From Caballeronia grimmiae (GTDB lineage Bacteria; Pseudomonadota; Gammaproteobacteria; Burkholderiales; Burkholderiaceae), in the NCBI RefSeq assembly GCF_000698555.1, contig NZ_JFHE01000010.1, forward strand, positions 1-64,000: a stretch of DNA of 64,000 nucleotides, in the 5' to 3' direction. The notes beneath the pieces are model-generated. The model had not been told where the DNA came from and ran no database searches. It worked only from the letters and a program-made list of their open reading frames with translations. The translations under genes and the position numbers were made by a program. Of the stretch, positions 18,863-26,966 are shown one piece after another; the stretch's first letter is position 1, and each line of letters begins with the position of its first letter.

Positions 18863-19300
18863 ATGCTGAGAAGAACCGTGCTGGGCGCACTGGCTTCGCT
18901 TGCCGCCCTGGCCGCCGATAGGTCTTTCTCGGCGGGGCGTGGCCGCACGCCCGCGCCGGCGAATGCGGAAGCCTACGTCATCTGGCCGTCCGACGGCGCT
19001 GTAATCAGCGGCGGCAAGCTATGGGTGCGCATGGGCTTGCGCAACATGGGCGTCTGTCCGAAGGGCATCGACATGCCGAACGTCGGCCACCATCATCTGC
19101 TGATCGATACGGATTTGCCGCCGCTCGATCAGGAGATTCCGTCCGACAGAAATCATCTGCACTACGGCGCAGGCGAAACCGATGCGCGCGTCGAATTGCC
19201 GCCCGGAAAACATACGCTGCAATTGCTGATGGGCGATTACAACCACGTACCGCACGACCCGCCCGTTTATTCGAAGAAGATCACGATCACGGTGACGTGA
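18863..19300 (+). CDS. DUF4399 exported protein, copy 1
   Basis: 145-residue periplasmic protein with an N-terminal signal (about 25 residues). The DUF4399 core carries GHHHLLIDTDLPP, HLHYGAGETDA and PGKHTLQLLMGD. The family function is unknown; the His-rich strands could bind metal. It has a close paralogue 35 nt downstream, apparently in one operon. Position directly before the peptide-export island may mark the island edge. Confidence 0.8.
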   Translation: MLRRTVLGALASLAALAADRSFSAGRGRTPAPANAEAYVIWPSDGAVISGGKLWVRMGLRNMGVCPKGIDMPNVGHHHLLIDTDLPPLDQEIPSDRNHLHYGAGETDARVELPPGKHTLQLLMGDYNHVPHDPPVYSKKITITVT

Positions 19301-19335
19301 GGCGGGCGTAACGCGTAACGCCGAGGGCTAACGAC

Positions 19336-19794
19336 ATGAAACTGCATAAGGCTGGCGCGCTTGCGCGCTCCCGTTCGCTTCTGCTCGTCGCGCTGCTCGC
19401 GGCGCCGTTCGCTCTGAGCTTCGCGCAAGGCGGGCCGACGCCCGCGCCCGCAAACGCTTATGCGTATATCGGCTATCCGAACAACGGAGAGACGATGCCT
19501 GCCGGAAAGCCTTTTCGCGTGTGGTTCGGCTTGCGCTTCATGGGTGTCGCGCCGCGCGGCGTCAAGTTTCCGAACACGGGCCATCACCATCTTTTGGTCG
19601 ATACGGACTTGCCGCCACTCGATCATGAAATTCCGTCGGACCGCAATCATCTGCATTACGGAGCAGGAGAAACCGAAGCGATGATCGAGCTTGCTCCGGG
19701 CAAGCACACGCTTCAGCTTCTCATGGGCGATGACCGCCATATTCCGCACAACCCGCCGATCTACTCAAAGAAGATCACCATCTACGTGAAGTGA
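19336..19794 (+). CDS. DUF4399 exported protein, copy 2
   Basis: 152-residue paralogue of the preceding gene, with a signal peptide (to about residue 31, ending SFA) and the same core (GHHHLLVDTDLPPL, HLHYGAGETEA, PGKHTLQLLMGD). Identity in the core is high, pointing to a local duplication. Function unknown. A sigma-54-like promoter for the peptide genes lies about 135 nt after its stop. Confidence 0.8.
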   Translation: MKLHKAGALARSRSLLLVALLAAPFALSFAQGGPTPAPANAYAYIGYPNNGETMPAGKPFRVWFGLRFMGVAPRGVKFPNTGHHHLLVDTDLPPLDHEIPSDRNHLHYGAGETEAMIELAPGKHTLQLLMGDDRHIPHNPPIYSKKITIYVK

Positions 19795-19928
19795 ACCCTG
19801 TCTGTGATTAAGAAACAGTTGGACTGCGAAGTGTTGGTGGTGAGACGTCAGTGCGGTATTAAGCGAAACACCTGTCGAATCGCTCTCATGCTTGTGCAGC
19901 AAGGAAAGACGGCCAAAAGCGCGAAACA

Positions 19929-19945
19929 TGGCATACCTCATGCGT
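19929..19945 (+). promoter_or_regulatory. Sigma-54-like promoter for peptide genes 1 and 2
   Basis: TGGCATACCTCATGCG matches the -24 TGGCA and -12 TGC elements with the required GG-N10-GC spacing. It lies about 70 nt before the peptide-1 start. A sigma-54 activator is encoded 10 kb downstream in the same island. Confidence 0.5.
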
Positions 19946-20014
19946 TTAAGTGGCCCGAGCAGACAGATGCTCGAATCCACCCAAACGCGCGATGCGCACC
20001 CAAGGAGAACCACC

Positions 20015-20296
20015 ATGACGACGCTGACCATCCTGGACCTTCCCGTCACCGAACAACTCGACCGCCGTGCGATGTCGGCCGTGCGCGGCGGCAGTTCGTT
20101 TTACTTTCCCGGCTATGTGTCGAAGTACGACCTGACTTTCAACACACAACAACTCATCGACCAGAAGCAGAGCACTGAAAACCATAACGGCGTGAACGTC
20201 GCGTTCGGCGAGGACATCACGTCGAATGTGAAGCCGAAGCAGGAAGCGCATAACACCAGCAACATCAACATCGGTTCGGGCTTCATGGTCCGCTGA
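20015..20296 (+). CDS. Double-glycine precursor peptide 1
   Basis: 93-residue precursor. Residues 1-26 form a leader ending AMSAVRGG, with hydrophobic residues at -12 (Leu), -7 (Met) and -4 (Val) before the GG, the pattern recognised by C39 peptidases. The predicted mature part has 67 residues, begins SSFYFPGY, contains no Cys, and is rich in Asn, Gln, Ser and Lys. An AGGAG site lies 6 nt before the ATG. It is paired with peptide 2, with which it shares NTQQL, NGVN-AF, DI-S-V-P-Q and AHN-S-IN. The exporter genes follow. Biological activity is unknown: bacteriocin, signal or surface fibre are all possible. Confidence 0.85.
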   Translation: MTTLTILDLPVTEQLDRRAMSAVRGGSSFYFPGYVSKYDLTFNTQQLIDQKQSTENHNGVNVAFGEDITSNVKPKQEAHNTSNINIGSGFMVR

Positions 20297-20348
20297 ACGA
20301 CGCGCGTGCTTTCCATACCCGCCTACGCCTAGCCAGGAGCCTGAAATC

Positions 20349-20627
20349 ATGTCCACATTGAGCATCCACGATCTCGTCCACCACGCCGAAATGAACGGCG
20401 CCGAAATGTCCGCCGTGCACGGCGGCATGGGCCTGTACTTCCCGAGCTACAGCTCGAGCTATAGCCTCAGCGCGAACACGCAACAGCTTGCCAATCAGGC
20501 GCAGAAGACGTTCAACGTCAACGGCGTGAACGACGCATTCGCGCATGACATCAAGTCGAAAGTCGAGCCGCAGCAAAAAGCGCACAACGACAGCAGTATC
20601 AACGTCTACGGGCCGTACGTGCTGTGA
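20349..20627 (+). CDS. Double-glycine precursor peptide 2
   Basis: 92-residue paralogue of peptide 1. The leader is again 26 residues, ending EMSAVHGG. The 66-residue core begins MGLYFPSY, is Ser/Tyr-rich at its start and lacks Cys. It shares the NTQQL, NGVN and AHN-S-IN elements with peptide 1. AGGAG lies 8 nt before the start. The 52-nt gap to peptide 1 and lack of a separate promoter suggest co-transcription. Two related but different cores raise the possibility of a two-peptide system. Confidence 0.85.
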   Translation: MSTLSIHDLVHHAEMNGAEMSAVHGGMGLYFPSYSSSYSLSANTQQLANQAQKTFNVNGVNDAFAHDIKSKVEPQQKAHNDSSINVYGPYVL

Positions 20628-20643
20628 TCGTGCCGGAAGAAGA

Positions 20644-20753
20644 AGGCCGCGCAGCGACGCGGCCTCGGTAAGCGGAGTACGGGGAACTCCGTCGCATGAA
20701 CCGCCTTGAACGGCGGCGTGGATCGCTCGTCGTTCCCGGGACGGCGAGCGATC
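20644..20753 (+). promoter_or_regulatory. Row of stem-loops between peptide and exporter genes
   Basis: Three hairpins occur in 110 nt: AGGCCGCG / CGCGGCCT (20644-20665), CCGCC / GGCGG (20701-20716), and a 12-bp stem with one mismatch starting GATCGCTCG (20721-20753). None has a clear U-run. They could stabilise the upstream mRNA or cause partial termination, so that peptides are made in excess over exporter. Confidence 0.5.
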
Positions 20754-20821
20754 CGCATCGTGACCGCGCTGCGTCACTGGCGCGCGAATTCCCATCATCA
20801 ACGTGAGCGCCGGAGTCGATC

Positions 20822-22243
20822 GTGCCAGCTCTGTTGTCATCGTTGTGCCGGACCATCGGATGTGCGAGTGTATGCGCGTCCGTGCTGCTGGCGGGGTGTA
20901 TCGACGTGAAAGTGCCGGTTTACAAGCGTCCCGATACGCCTGAGAAAACCGCCTTTACGACCTTCGATGCCCCGAAGGTCGCCGCCGCCGACACTATCCA
21001 GCCCGACTGGTGGAAGCAGTTTCGCGATCCCTATCTCGATGCGCTCGTCGACAAGGCGATCCAAGGCAACTTCGATATCAAGGTGCTGGCCGCGCGCATA
21101 CGAGTTGCAGGCGCGCAGATCGGCGAGGCGCGAGCGGGTGCGCTGCCGACGATGGATGTCGGCGCGGGCGTGAGCTTCGAGAAGACCACGGGTCAGCCGT
21201 TCTCGAAGCAATACAACCTCGGCACGCAGGTCAACTGGGACATCGATATCTGGGGCGCGGTGGAAAAAGGCGTACAGGCGCAGAAAGCCGAGTTCCACGC
21301 GACCGAGGCCGACTGGCGCGCGGGCTATCTGCAACTCGTGGCAAGCGTATCCACGACCTATTTCCAGATTCTTCAGTTCGATGATCAGATCGACCAGCAG
21401 AAGCAGACCATCGCGACGAATCAGCAGATCCTGACGATCTTCGAAGGGATGGAGAAGAATGGCCTCGTGCCTCATACGCAGGTGCTCACACAGCGAGCAG
21501 AGCTCAACCGCCTGACGCGGGAGTTGCTCGATTTACGCCGCTCGCGCGATCTTGCGAACAACGCGCTGGCAACGCTTACCGGCGTTCCGGCAGGCGAGTT
21601 CAAGGTCCCCGATGGTCAACTGCAAAAGCGCGTCCAGATTCCGCCTGTGCCGTCTGGCTTGCCGTCGCAATTGTTATCGCGCCGGCCTGATTTGATCGCC
21701 GCTGAATACCGCGTGCTCGAATCGTACGATCTAGTCGGCCAGGCGAAGCTCGCGCAACTGCCGACCATCAGTCTCACCGGGCGCGGCGGAACGGCGAGCT
21801 TCGCACTAACGGACTTATTGAAGTCCTTCACGTTCAGCTTTCTACCCAGCATCAACATTCCGATACTCGACCCGAGCGTGCGTGCTCACGTGAAGACAAC
21901 GCAGGCGCAAACGACCGTCGTCGAACAGCAATATCGAAGCACGGTAATGGGCGCTTTTGAAGAAGTCGAGAATGCGCTCGTCAATCTGGATGCGCACACG
22001 AAGCAGCGCGGCGAGTTGCAGCAGGAAGTCGCGCATCTGACCATCGTGGCGGCGCAAATCGATGCGCAACTCAAGGAAGGCGTGATTTCACAACTTCAGG
22101 TATTCGAGACCGAGCGTACGCTTTTGGCCGCGCAGCTTGCGCTGCTCGCGAATCATCAACAGATGCTCTCGGACACGGTGACGTTATACAAGGCGCTCGG
22201 CGGCGGATGGCCCGCAGTCGATGTGCAAAGCGCTGCCAATTGA
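20822..22243 (+). CDS. NodT/TolC-type outer-membrane efflux lipoprotein
   Basis: 473-residue outer-membrane factor, the exit duct of a tripartite exporter. A lipoprotein signal with lipobox LLAGC gives Cys near residue 26. Two repeated outer-membrane-efflux domains follow (coiled-coil helices such as GMEKNGLVPHTQVLTQRAEL and GVISQLQVFETERTLLAAQ). GTG 20822 has a CGGAG site about 6 nt upstream. It is the first gene of the exporter operon that continues with FHA, HlyD, parvulin, ABC and regulator genes. Confidence 0.88.
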   Translation: MPALLSSLCRTIGCASVCASVLLAGCIDVKVPVYKRPDTPEKTAFTTFDAPKVAAADTIQPDWWKQFRDPYLDALVDKAIQGNFDIKVLAARIRVAGAQIGEARAGALPTMDVGAGVSFEKTTGQPFSKQYNLGTQVNWDIDIWGAVEKGVQAQKAEFHATEADWRAGYLQLVASVSTTYFQILQFDDQIDQQKQTIATNQQILTIFEGMEKNGLVPHTQVLTQRAELNRLTRELLDLRRSRDLANNALATLTGVPAGEFKVPDGQLQKRVQIPPVPSGLPSQLLSRRPDLIAAEYRVLESYDLVGQAKLAQLPTISLTGRGGTASFALTDLLKSFTFSFLPSINIPILDPSVRAHVKTTQAQTTVVEQQYRSTVMGAFEEVENALVNLDAHTKQRGELQQEVAHLTIVAAQIDAQLKEGVISQLQVFETERTLLAAQLALLANHQQMLSDTVTLYKALGGGWPAVDVQSAAN

Positions 22244-22328
22244 CTACGACGATGCGTGACTTAAACTCAAGACAGCCGCCGCATGCGCTTTGCACCGAGG
22301 GCGGCTGGACGAACCTTGCGACGTGAAC

Positions 22329-24830
22329 ATGGCCCCAGGCGATCCGATAGCGGAACAGCAGCCAAGCGTGGGCGAGGCGTTCGACGTCCTTCTCACGCCC
22401 ATGTCGCGCGGCAATCCGGGCAATTCGCTCAGTGAAATACGCATCGATGAAAATCTCTTCGCGATTGGCCGCGCGGAGCCGCCTTTCGACGAGAGTCCGC
22501 CCGACACTGTCGCGCAACTGTCACGCCGGCATGCGCGCATTTTCATTGAACACGGCGACGCCTATATTGCGGACCTCGCGAGCAAAAACGGCACGTCGGT
22601 GAATGGCACGCCCGTTCGCGACGTGCCCGTGCGACTGCGAAATGGCGACGAAATCGCCTTTGGCAACCGGCTCGCGTATCGCGTGCAGTTCGTGCCGCGC
22701 AAACGCCGCACGCGCGTTCCCAAGCCGCTCGGCATCACGCTCGTGCCGCAACACGACGATCGCGGGCTGCTGCCCATCGAAGTCGTGCGGTTTCCGTTTC
22801 TGTTCAGCAAGAGCGATGAAACGTTCGCGCGGTATCGCGACGCATATCCGCATCAGGTGAACTACGTATCGCGCCGCCACGCGCATTTGTTCGTCAAAGG
22901 CGGTGCGCCTTTCGTCGAAGACCTCGGCAGCACGAATGGCACGTTCGTCAATGGACAGCGAATCGCCGATCACGCGGTCGAGTTGAAGAACGGCGACACG
23001 GTCGCATTCGGCGGCACGCACTTCGCTTATCGCGTTCATCTTCATGGCGACGAGAGCGAATCGACGCTCACCGAAATGGTTCGGCCATCCGCGGCCGCAA
23101 AAGCCGAGGCCGAGCAGGACAACGACAAGACGACGTTCGTCGGCTCGGCGCACTCGTTCCTCGATATCTTCTGCATCGACCAAGCCGCTCCCGCCGATGA
23201 CGAAGTCAACGAGGACGCACACGCCGCCACGAAAGACGCGCACTCTGTCAAACATTCGGGCAGGCACACTAAAGTCGCGCTTTTTATGGCGGAATTGCGC
23301 AAGGCGTTCGCCCCCGACGACCCGCGCGCCGCCAGACGCACACGCATCGTCGTTGCGTCCATCGTCGTCGCATTGATCGCGGCCGGAATTGCGCTCATTT
23401 ATGGAGGGTCGTCGGAACGTCGGGCAAAGTCGCTGATGGCAAGTGGCGACTATGCGCAAGCCGCCGCCTTCAGCGACGGATATCTGAAAGGGCATCCCGA
23501 TGACGCACGCTTCACGGCGATGAACACCGAGGCCGTGCTGAAGTCTGGCGTGCCGCGCTGGCTGGACGCGTTGCGTGCAGGCAAATACGCCGATGCGGAT
23601 GTCATCCTTGCGCAGATACAAACGCTGGGCGCGCACAATCCGGACGTGCGTTCGATGCTCGATGAGCTCGGCTGGATAGGCAGGCTCGAGCGCTTCGTCA
23701 TCGGGCGCGGCGGACCCGATGCGCCCATTCGCATGTACGTGGATGAAGCAAGCATCGCAGAGATTCTTAAGCATTGGGAAGCGGACGCGGCGGGTCATCA
23801 ACGCGATCTCGATCGCATTGCGGGATACGTGCCCGAGTTTCGCGATCCGTATGCGCTCGCGTTGAGTCACTTGCGAAAGCTGCAAAGCGACGATTCAGCT
23901 TATCTGGCGGCCATCGACCGGCTAAATGCGAGCATCGTCAAGAGTCTCGCTGATGACGATCCCGATGCCATCGACGCGACTCTCAAGGAATACGCGGAGA
24001 AGTATCCACGCCTAAGCGGCCTCGATCGCGTTCGCGCCGATGCGAGCGCCTACGCGAGCCTCAAGCGCGCAATGAGCGAGCCAAGCCTTGCGCCAGTGGT
24101 TGCGGCCTTGAGCAAAGCGAATTTCTCGACGCCGCCGTTCCAGACGCGCTTCGCGCAAATCAGCGCGAGCCAGTTGCCACCGGCGGATGTGCTGGCGCAA
24201 TACGCGGCGGTGTCGGCCGCATGGGCAAACGGAAATAGCGCACGCGCCATCGATGCTTTACAAAAGCTTCGGCAAGGAACGTGGACGCCAATCGTTCAAA
24301 AGGAAATCGCGCATAAGCAATCGGTCGCCGCGCAGTTCGCTGACTTGCAAAAAGCGCGCGGCTCGAAACAGTACGAAGATTCAGTGCTCTCTTTCAACGA
24401 AACTTTGGATGCACAGAGTGATGCATATTTCGCGAAAGCAGTCGCACCTGAGATTGCTGCGCTGAAGAGCAAGGCAGCGTCCCGCGCGCAATCGTTGATG
24501 AATCAGGCGCAAGGATTATGGACACACTATCGGACCAACGGCGGCATTGGCGGATCACAGCGGCTTGAATCGGGCGTATCCGACACATTCCGCACGCAGG
24601 CGCGCCTCTTGTTAAATGCGCAAGACACAGCCGCGCGTGGCATGCGAATCCTGAAACAGGTCAACGGCGATCCTGATAAATGGACCGCCCTCAAAGGCGA
24701 TATCGACAACGAAGTGGATCTGCAACGGCGTTCGCTGCAGGACCTCCGTATGGTGCTCGAACCGGCTTTGCTGCAAAGCAAGCTCGCGTTGCTCAAAGGA
24801 GAAGGCGATGAAGCGCGACGCGCCCCTTAA
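22329..24830 (+). CDS. Tandem-FHA membrane protein
   Basis: 833 residues. The first FHA domain (about 30-115) contains FAIGRAEPP, SRRHARIF and SKNGTSVNG. The second (about 150-240) contains SRRHAHLF and GSTNGTFVNG. Both keep the Arg, Ser-Arg-Arg-His and Asn residues that bind phosphothreonine. A linker leads to one membrane helix (about 338-358) and a ~475-residue helical C-terminal part that should be periplasmic and is not recognised (TPR-like at first, coiled coil later). It may assemble or gate the exporter in response to Thr phosphorylation. The end overlaps hlyD by 23 nt. The start is uncertain by a few codons. Confidence 0.82.
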   Translation: MAPGDPIAEQQPSVGEAFDVLLTPMSRGNPGNSLSEIRIDENLFAIGRAEPPFDESPPDTVAQLSRRHARIFIEHGDAYIADLASKNGTSVNGTPVRDVPVRLRNGDEIAFGNRLAYRVQFVPRKRRTRVPKPLGITLVPQHDDRGLLPIEVVRFPFLFSKSDETFARYRDAYPHQVNYVSRRHAHLFVKGGAPFVEDLGSTNGTFVNGQRIADHAVELKNGDTVAFGGTHFAYRVHLHGDESESTLTEMVRPSAAAKAEAEQDNDKTTFVGSAHSFLDIFCIDQAAPADDEVNEDAHAATKDAHSVKHSGRHTKVALFMAELRKAFAPDDPRAARRTRIVVASIVVALIAAGIALIYGGSSERRAKSLMASGDYAQAAAFSDGYLKGHPDDARFTAMNTEAVLKSGVPRWLDALRAGKYADADVILAQIQTLGAHNPDVRSMLDELGWIGRLERFVIGRGGPDAPIRMYVDEASIAEILKHWEADAAGHQRDLDRIAGYVPEFRDPYALALSHLRKLQSDDSAYLAAIDRLNASIVKSLADDDPDAIDATLKEYAEKYPRLSGLDRVRADASAYASLKRAMSEPSLAPVVAALSKANFSTPPFQTRFAQISASQLPPADVLAQYAAVSAAWANGNSARAIDALQKLRQGTWTPIVQKEIAHKQSVAAQFADLQKARGSKQYEDSVLSFNETLDAQSDAYFAKAVAPEIAALKSKAASRAQSLMNQAQGLWTHYRTNGGIGGSQRLESGVSDTFRTQARLLLNAQDTAARGMRILKQVNGDPDKWTALKGDIDNEVDLQRRSLQDLRMVLEPALLQSKLALLKGEGDEARRAP

Positions 24831-26181
24831 GCCGTTCTCCGAGGCGCTGGAGGATCACGGCGCGGAGGGCGTCGCCATTCTCACGGCCGAACCGCTCAAG
24901 CTGACGCGGGCGCTCATCTACGCGATGGTATTGCTCGTGGCTGCTGCGCTCGTGTGGTCCTTCGTCGGTCATGCCGATGTGATGGTGACGGCGCAAGGCA
25001 CGCTCGCGCCGGAGTCGGAAGTGCGCCGCTTTTATGCGCCGATCGATGGCGAACTCGCCGACTTGTACATTGCCGAAGGGCAACCCGTGCGCAAGGACGA
25101 TGTCGTCGCTCGTCTCAACGCGCGCGGCGCGATCGAAGCGGCCACGAACGCGCTCGAAGCGCAACTCAAGCTCGACGATGCCGAGCGTGAATGGAAGCAG
25201 TTTCCGGAAAAGAAGCTGCTCATGGAACGCAGGATCGTGGCGCTCAGGAATCAGATGGAAGTGGAAGAGCATCAGCATCAACAGCGCGTGACCGAGGGCA
25301 CCAGCAAGCTCGCGGAAGGGCAGAAGGCGCAACTGCAGGAGCTGCGCAGCACACTCGAGAACGCCCGGCGCGCACGCGATGCCGCGAAGAACGAACTCGA
25401 TCGTTTCACGCGCCTGTTCGCGTTGCCGGGCGGCGGCGGCGTGTCCGAATCGCAGGTCGATGCCAAACGCAATATCTACCTCGAAGCGGACGGGGCCTAT
25501 CGCGTCGAGCAGGCGAAGCTCGCGGAACTGGACTTCCGTTTGAGTCATGAATTCACTCAGGCCAAGGCGCAACTCGAAACGAGCGGTCAGGAATCGACGA
25601 ATCTCAGGCTGCAATACGAGGCGGCGATGCGGGAAGTCGCAAGCACGGAAGACAAGTTGCGTCTTCAATTGCAGACGGCGCGGCTCGTCGCGGACGCCGC
25701 GGCGCGCATTCGCTTTGAGAACATCGACAAGGACAATTTTTTGTTGATCCTGGCCCCGGTGTCGGGCGTCGTCACGGATGTGACTTCCACGCAGCCCAGC
25801 GACAAGGTTCAGGCTAATACGCCGCTTGGCGGCATAGCGCCCGCCAATGCCCGTCCTGTTTTGAAGATTGAAATTGCAGAGCATGATCGCGCGTTCCTGA
25901 GAGAAGGGCAGCGCGTCAAGATCAAGTTCAATGCATTCCCTTATCAGCGCTATGGCGTGATCGACGGCACGCTCGCGTTCATCTCGCCCGCTGCCAAACC
26001 GAGCCCGGCGACGAAACAGCCCGTGTACGAAGGTCGCGTCACGCTGGATCGCGACTACTACCAGATTGGCGGCACGCGATATCCGCTGCGCTACGGCATG
26101 ACCGCGGCAGCGGAAGTCGTCGTGCGTGAACGGCGGCTCATCGACATGGGCCTCGATCCATTCCGCAACGTGGCTGGCTAA
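24808..26181 (+). CDS. HlyD-family membrane fusion protein
   Basis: 457-residue periplasmic adaptor of type I secretion. It has one N-terminal membrane helix (about 34-53) and a biotinyl-lipoyl-like half motif (YAPIDGELADLYIAEGQPVRK, 75-95). A long coiled-coil hairpin (about 110-305) is followed by the second lipoyl half (LILAPVSGVVTDV) and a beta-barrel. It links the ABC transporter to the outer-membrane factor. Overlap with the preceding gene indicates translational coupling. Confidence 0.9.
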   Translation: MKRDAPLKPFSEALEDHGAEGVAILTAEPLKLTRALIYAMVLLVAAALVWSFVGHADVMVTAQGTLAPESEVRRFYAPIDGELADLYIAEGQPVRKDDVVARLNARGAIEAATNALEAQLKLDDAEREWKQFPEKKLLMERRIVALRNQMEVEEHQHQQRVTEGTSKLAEGQKAQLQELRSTLENARRARDAAKNELDRFTRLFALPGGGGVSESQVDAKRNIYLEADGAYRVEQAKLAELDFRLSHEFTQAKAQLETSGQESTNLRLQYEAAMREVASTEDKLRLQLQTARLVADAAARIRFENIDKDNFLLILAPVSGVVTDVTSTQPSDKVQANTPLGGIAPANARPVLKIEIAEHDRAFLREGQRVKIKFNAFPYQRYGVIDGTLAFISPAAKPSPATKQPVYEGRVTLDRDYYQIGGTRYPLRYGMTAAAEVVVRERRLIDMGLDPFRNVAG

Positions 26182-26198
26182 ACCAAACGGAGAACGAT

Positions 26199-26951
26199 AT
26201 GACGGCAATTGTGCGTATCGATGATGAAGTGGTCGATGTGGGCGAATTCATTCGGCTTCTCAAACTCAATGGTCAGTTCGACGGCCTCATCGAGCAACTG
26301 GTACGCGACAAGCTCACGGTACGTGCGGCCAAGAAAGCACGGATCGAACTGACGGCCGATGAGATTCAGACGCGTGCCGATCAGTTCCGGCGCATACGCG
26401 GGCTGCATCGCGCGGCGGATATGAATAACTATCTCGATGCGCTGAATGTAAGTCTCGACGAATTCGAAGTCTTCATCACAGACACGCTCTATCAGGAAAA
26501 GATGCTGGAGAACGTCGGCACGCAGCCGGCCATCGAAGAGTATTTTCAACTGAATTCGCCGAAGTTCGACAGCATCGAAGTCAGTCATATCGTCCTCGAC
26601 ACAGAGGGAAGCGCCAAAGAAATGATCTCGTATCTCAGCGACGACCCCGATAGCTTCGCAGACATGGCGCGCGAGCATTCGTTGGCCGATACGCGCGAGA
26701 GTGGCGGTGTCATTGGACGTGTCATGCGTGGGCAACTCAAGCCGGATATCGAAGCCAAAGTCTTCAACGCCGCGCCCGGCGATCTTCTTGGCCCGTTCGT
26801 ATCCGCCGATGGCTCCGCCTATGAAATCTTCGCGGTGACGGCCACCTATCCCGCGACGCTCGACGAAGACGTTACCGCCGAAATACGCCGGCTGTTGCGC
26901 GAAGAATGGCTGCTTGCGCGTGCGCAAGAGCACGTGATCGAAGCGCGCTAA
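26199..26951 (+). CDS. Parvulin (PpiC)-type peptidyl-prolyl isomerase, no signal peptide
   Basis: 250 residues. A SurA-like helical N-terminal segment (about 10-115) precedes a parvulin domain (about 120-225: VSHIVLDTEGSA, SFADMAREHSLADTRESGGVIGRV, PGDLLGPF). Exported parvulins carry a signal peptide or membrane anchor; none is visible here, so it should act in the cytoplasm. Its place between adaptor and ABC transporter suggests that it keeps the precursor peptides unfolded or isomerises their Pro bonds (for example YFPGY and YFPSY) before export. GGAGA precedes the ATG. Confidence 0.82.
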   Translation: MTAIVRIDDEVVDVGEFIRLLKLNGQFDGLIEQLVRDKLTVRAAKKARIELTADEIQTRADQFRRIRGLHRAADMNNYLDALNVSLDEFEVFITDTLYQEKMLENVGTQPAIEEYFQLNSPKFDSIEVSHIVLDTEGSAKEMISYLSDDPDSFADMAREHSLADTRESGGVIGRVMRGQLKPDIEAKVFNAAPGDLLGPFVSADGSAYEIFAVTATYPATLDEDVTAEIRRLLREEWLLARAQEHVIEAR

Positions 26952-26966
26952 AGCGCCGCCACGCCG

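Noticed and set aside
20015-20627. Lanthipeptide, lasso or sactipeptide precursors
   Set aside because: Mature parts have no Cys, and no LanM, LanB/C, lasso cyclase, YcaO or radical-SAM gene is in the island.
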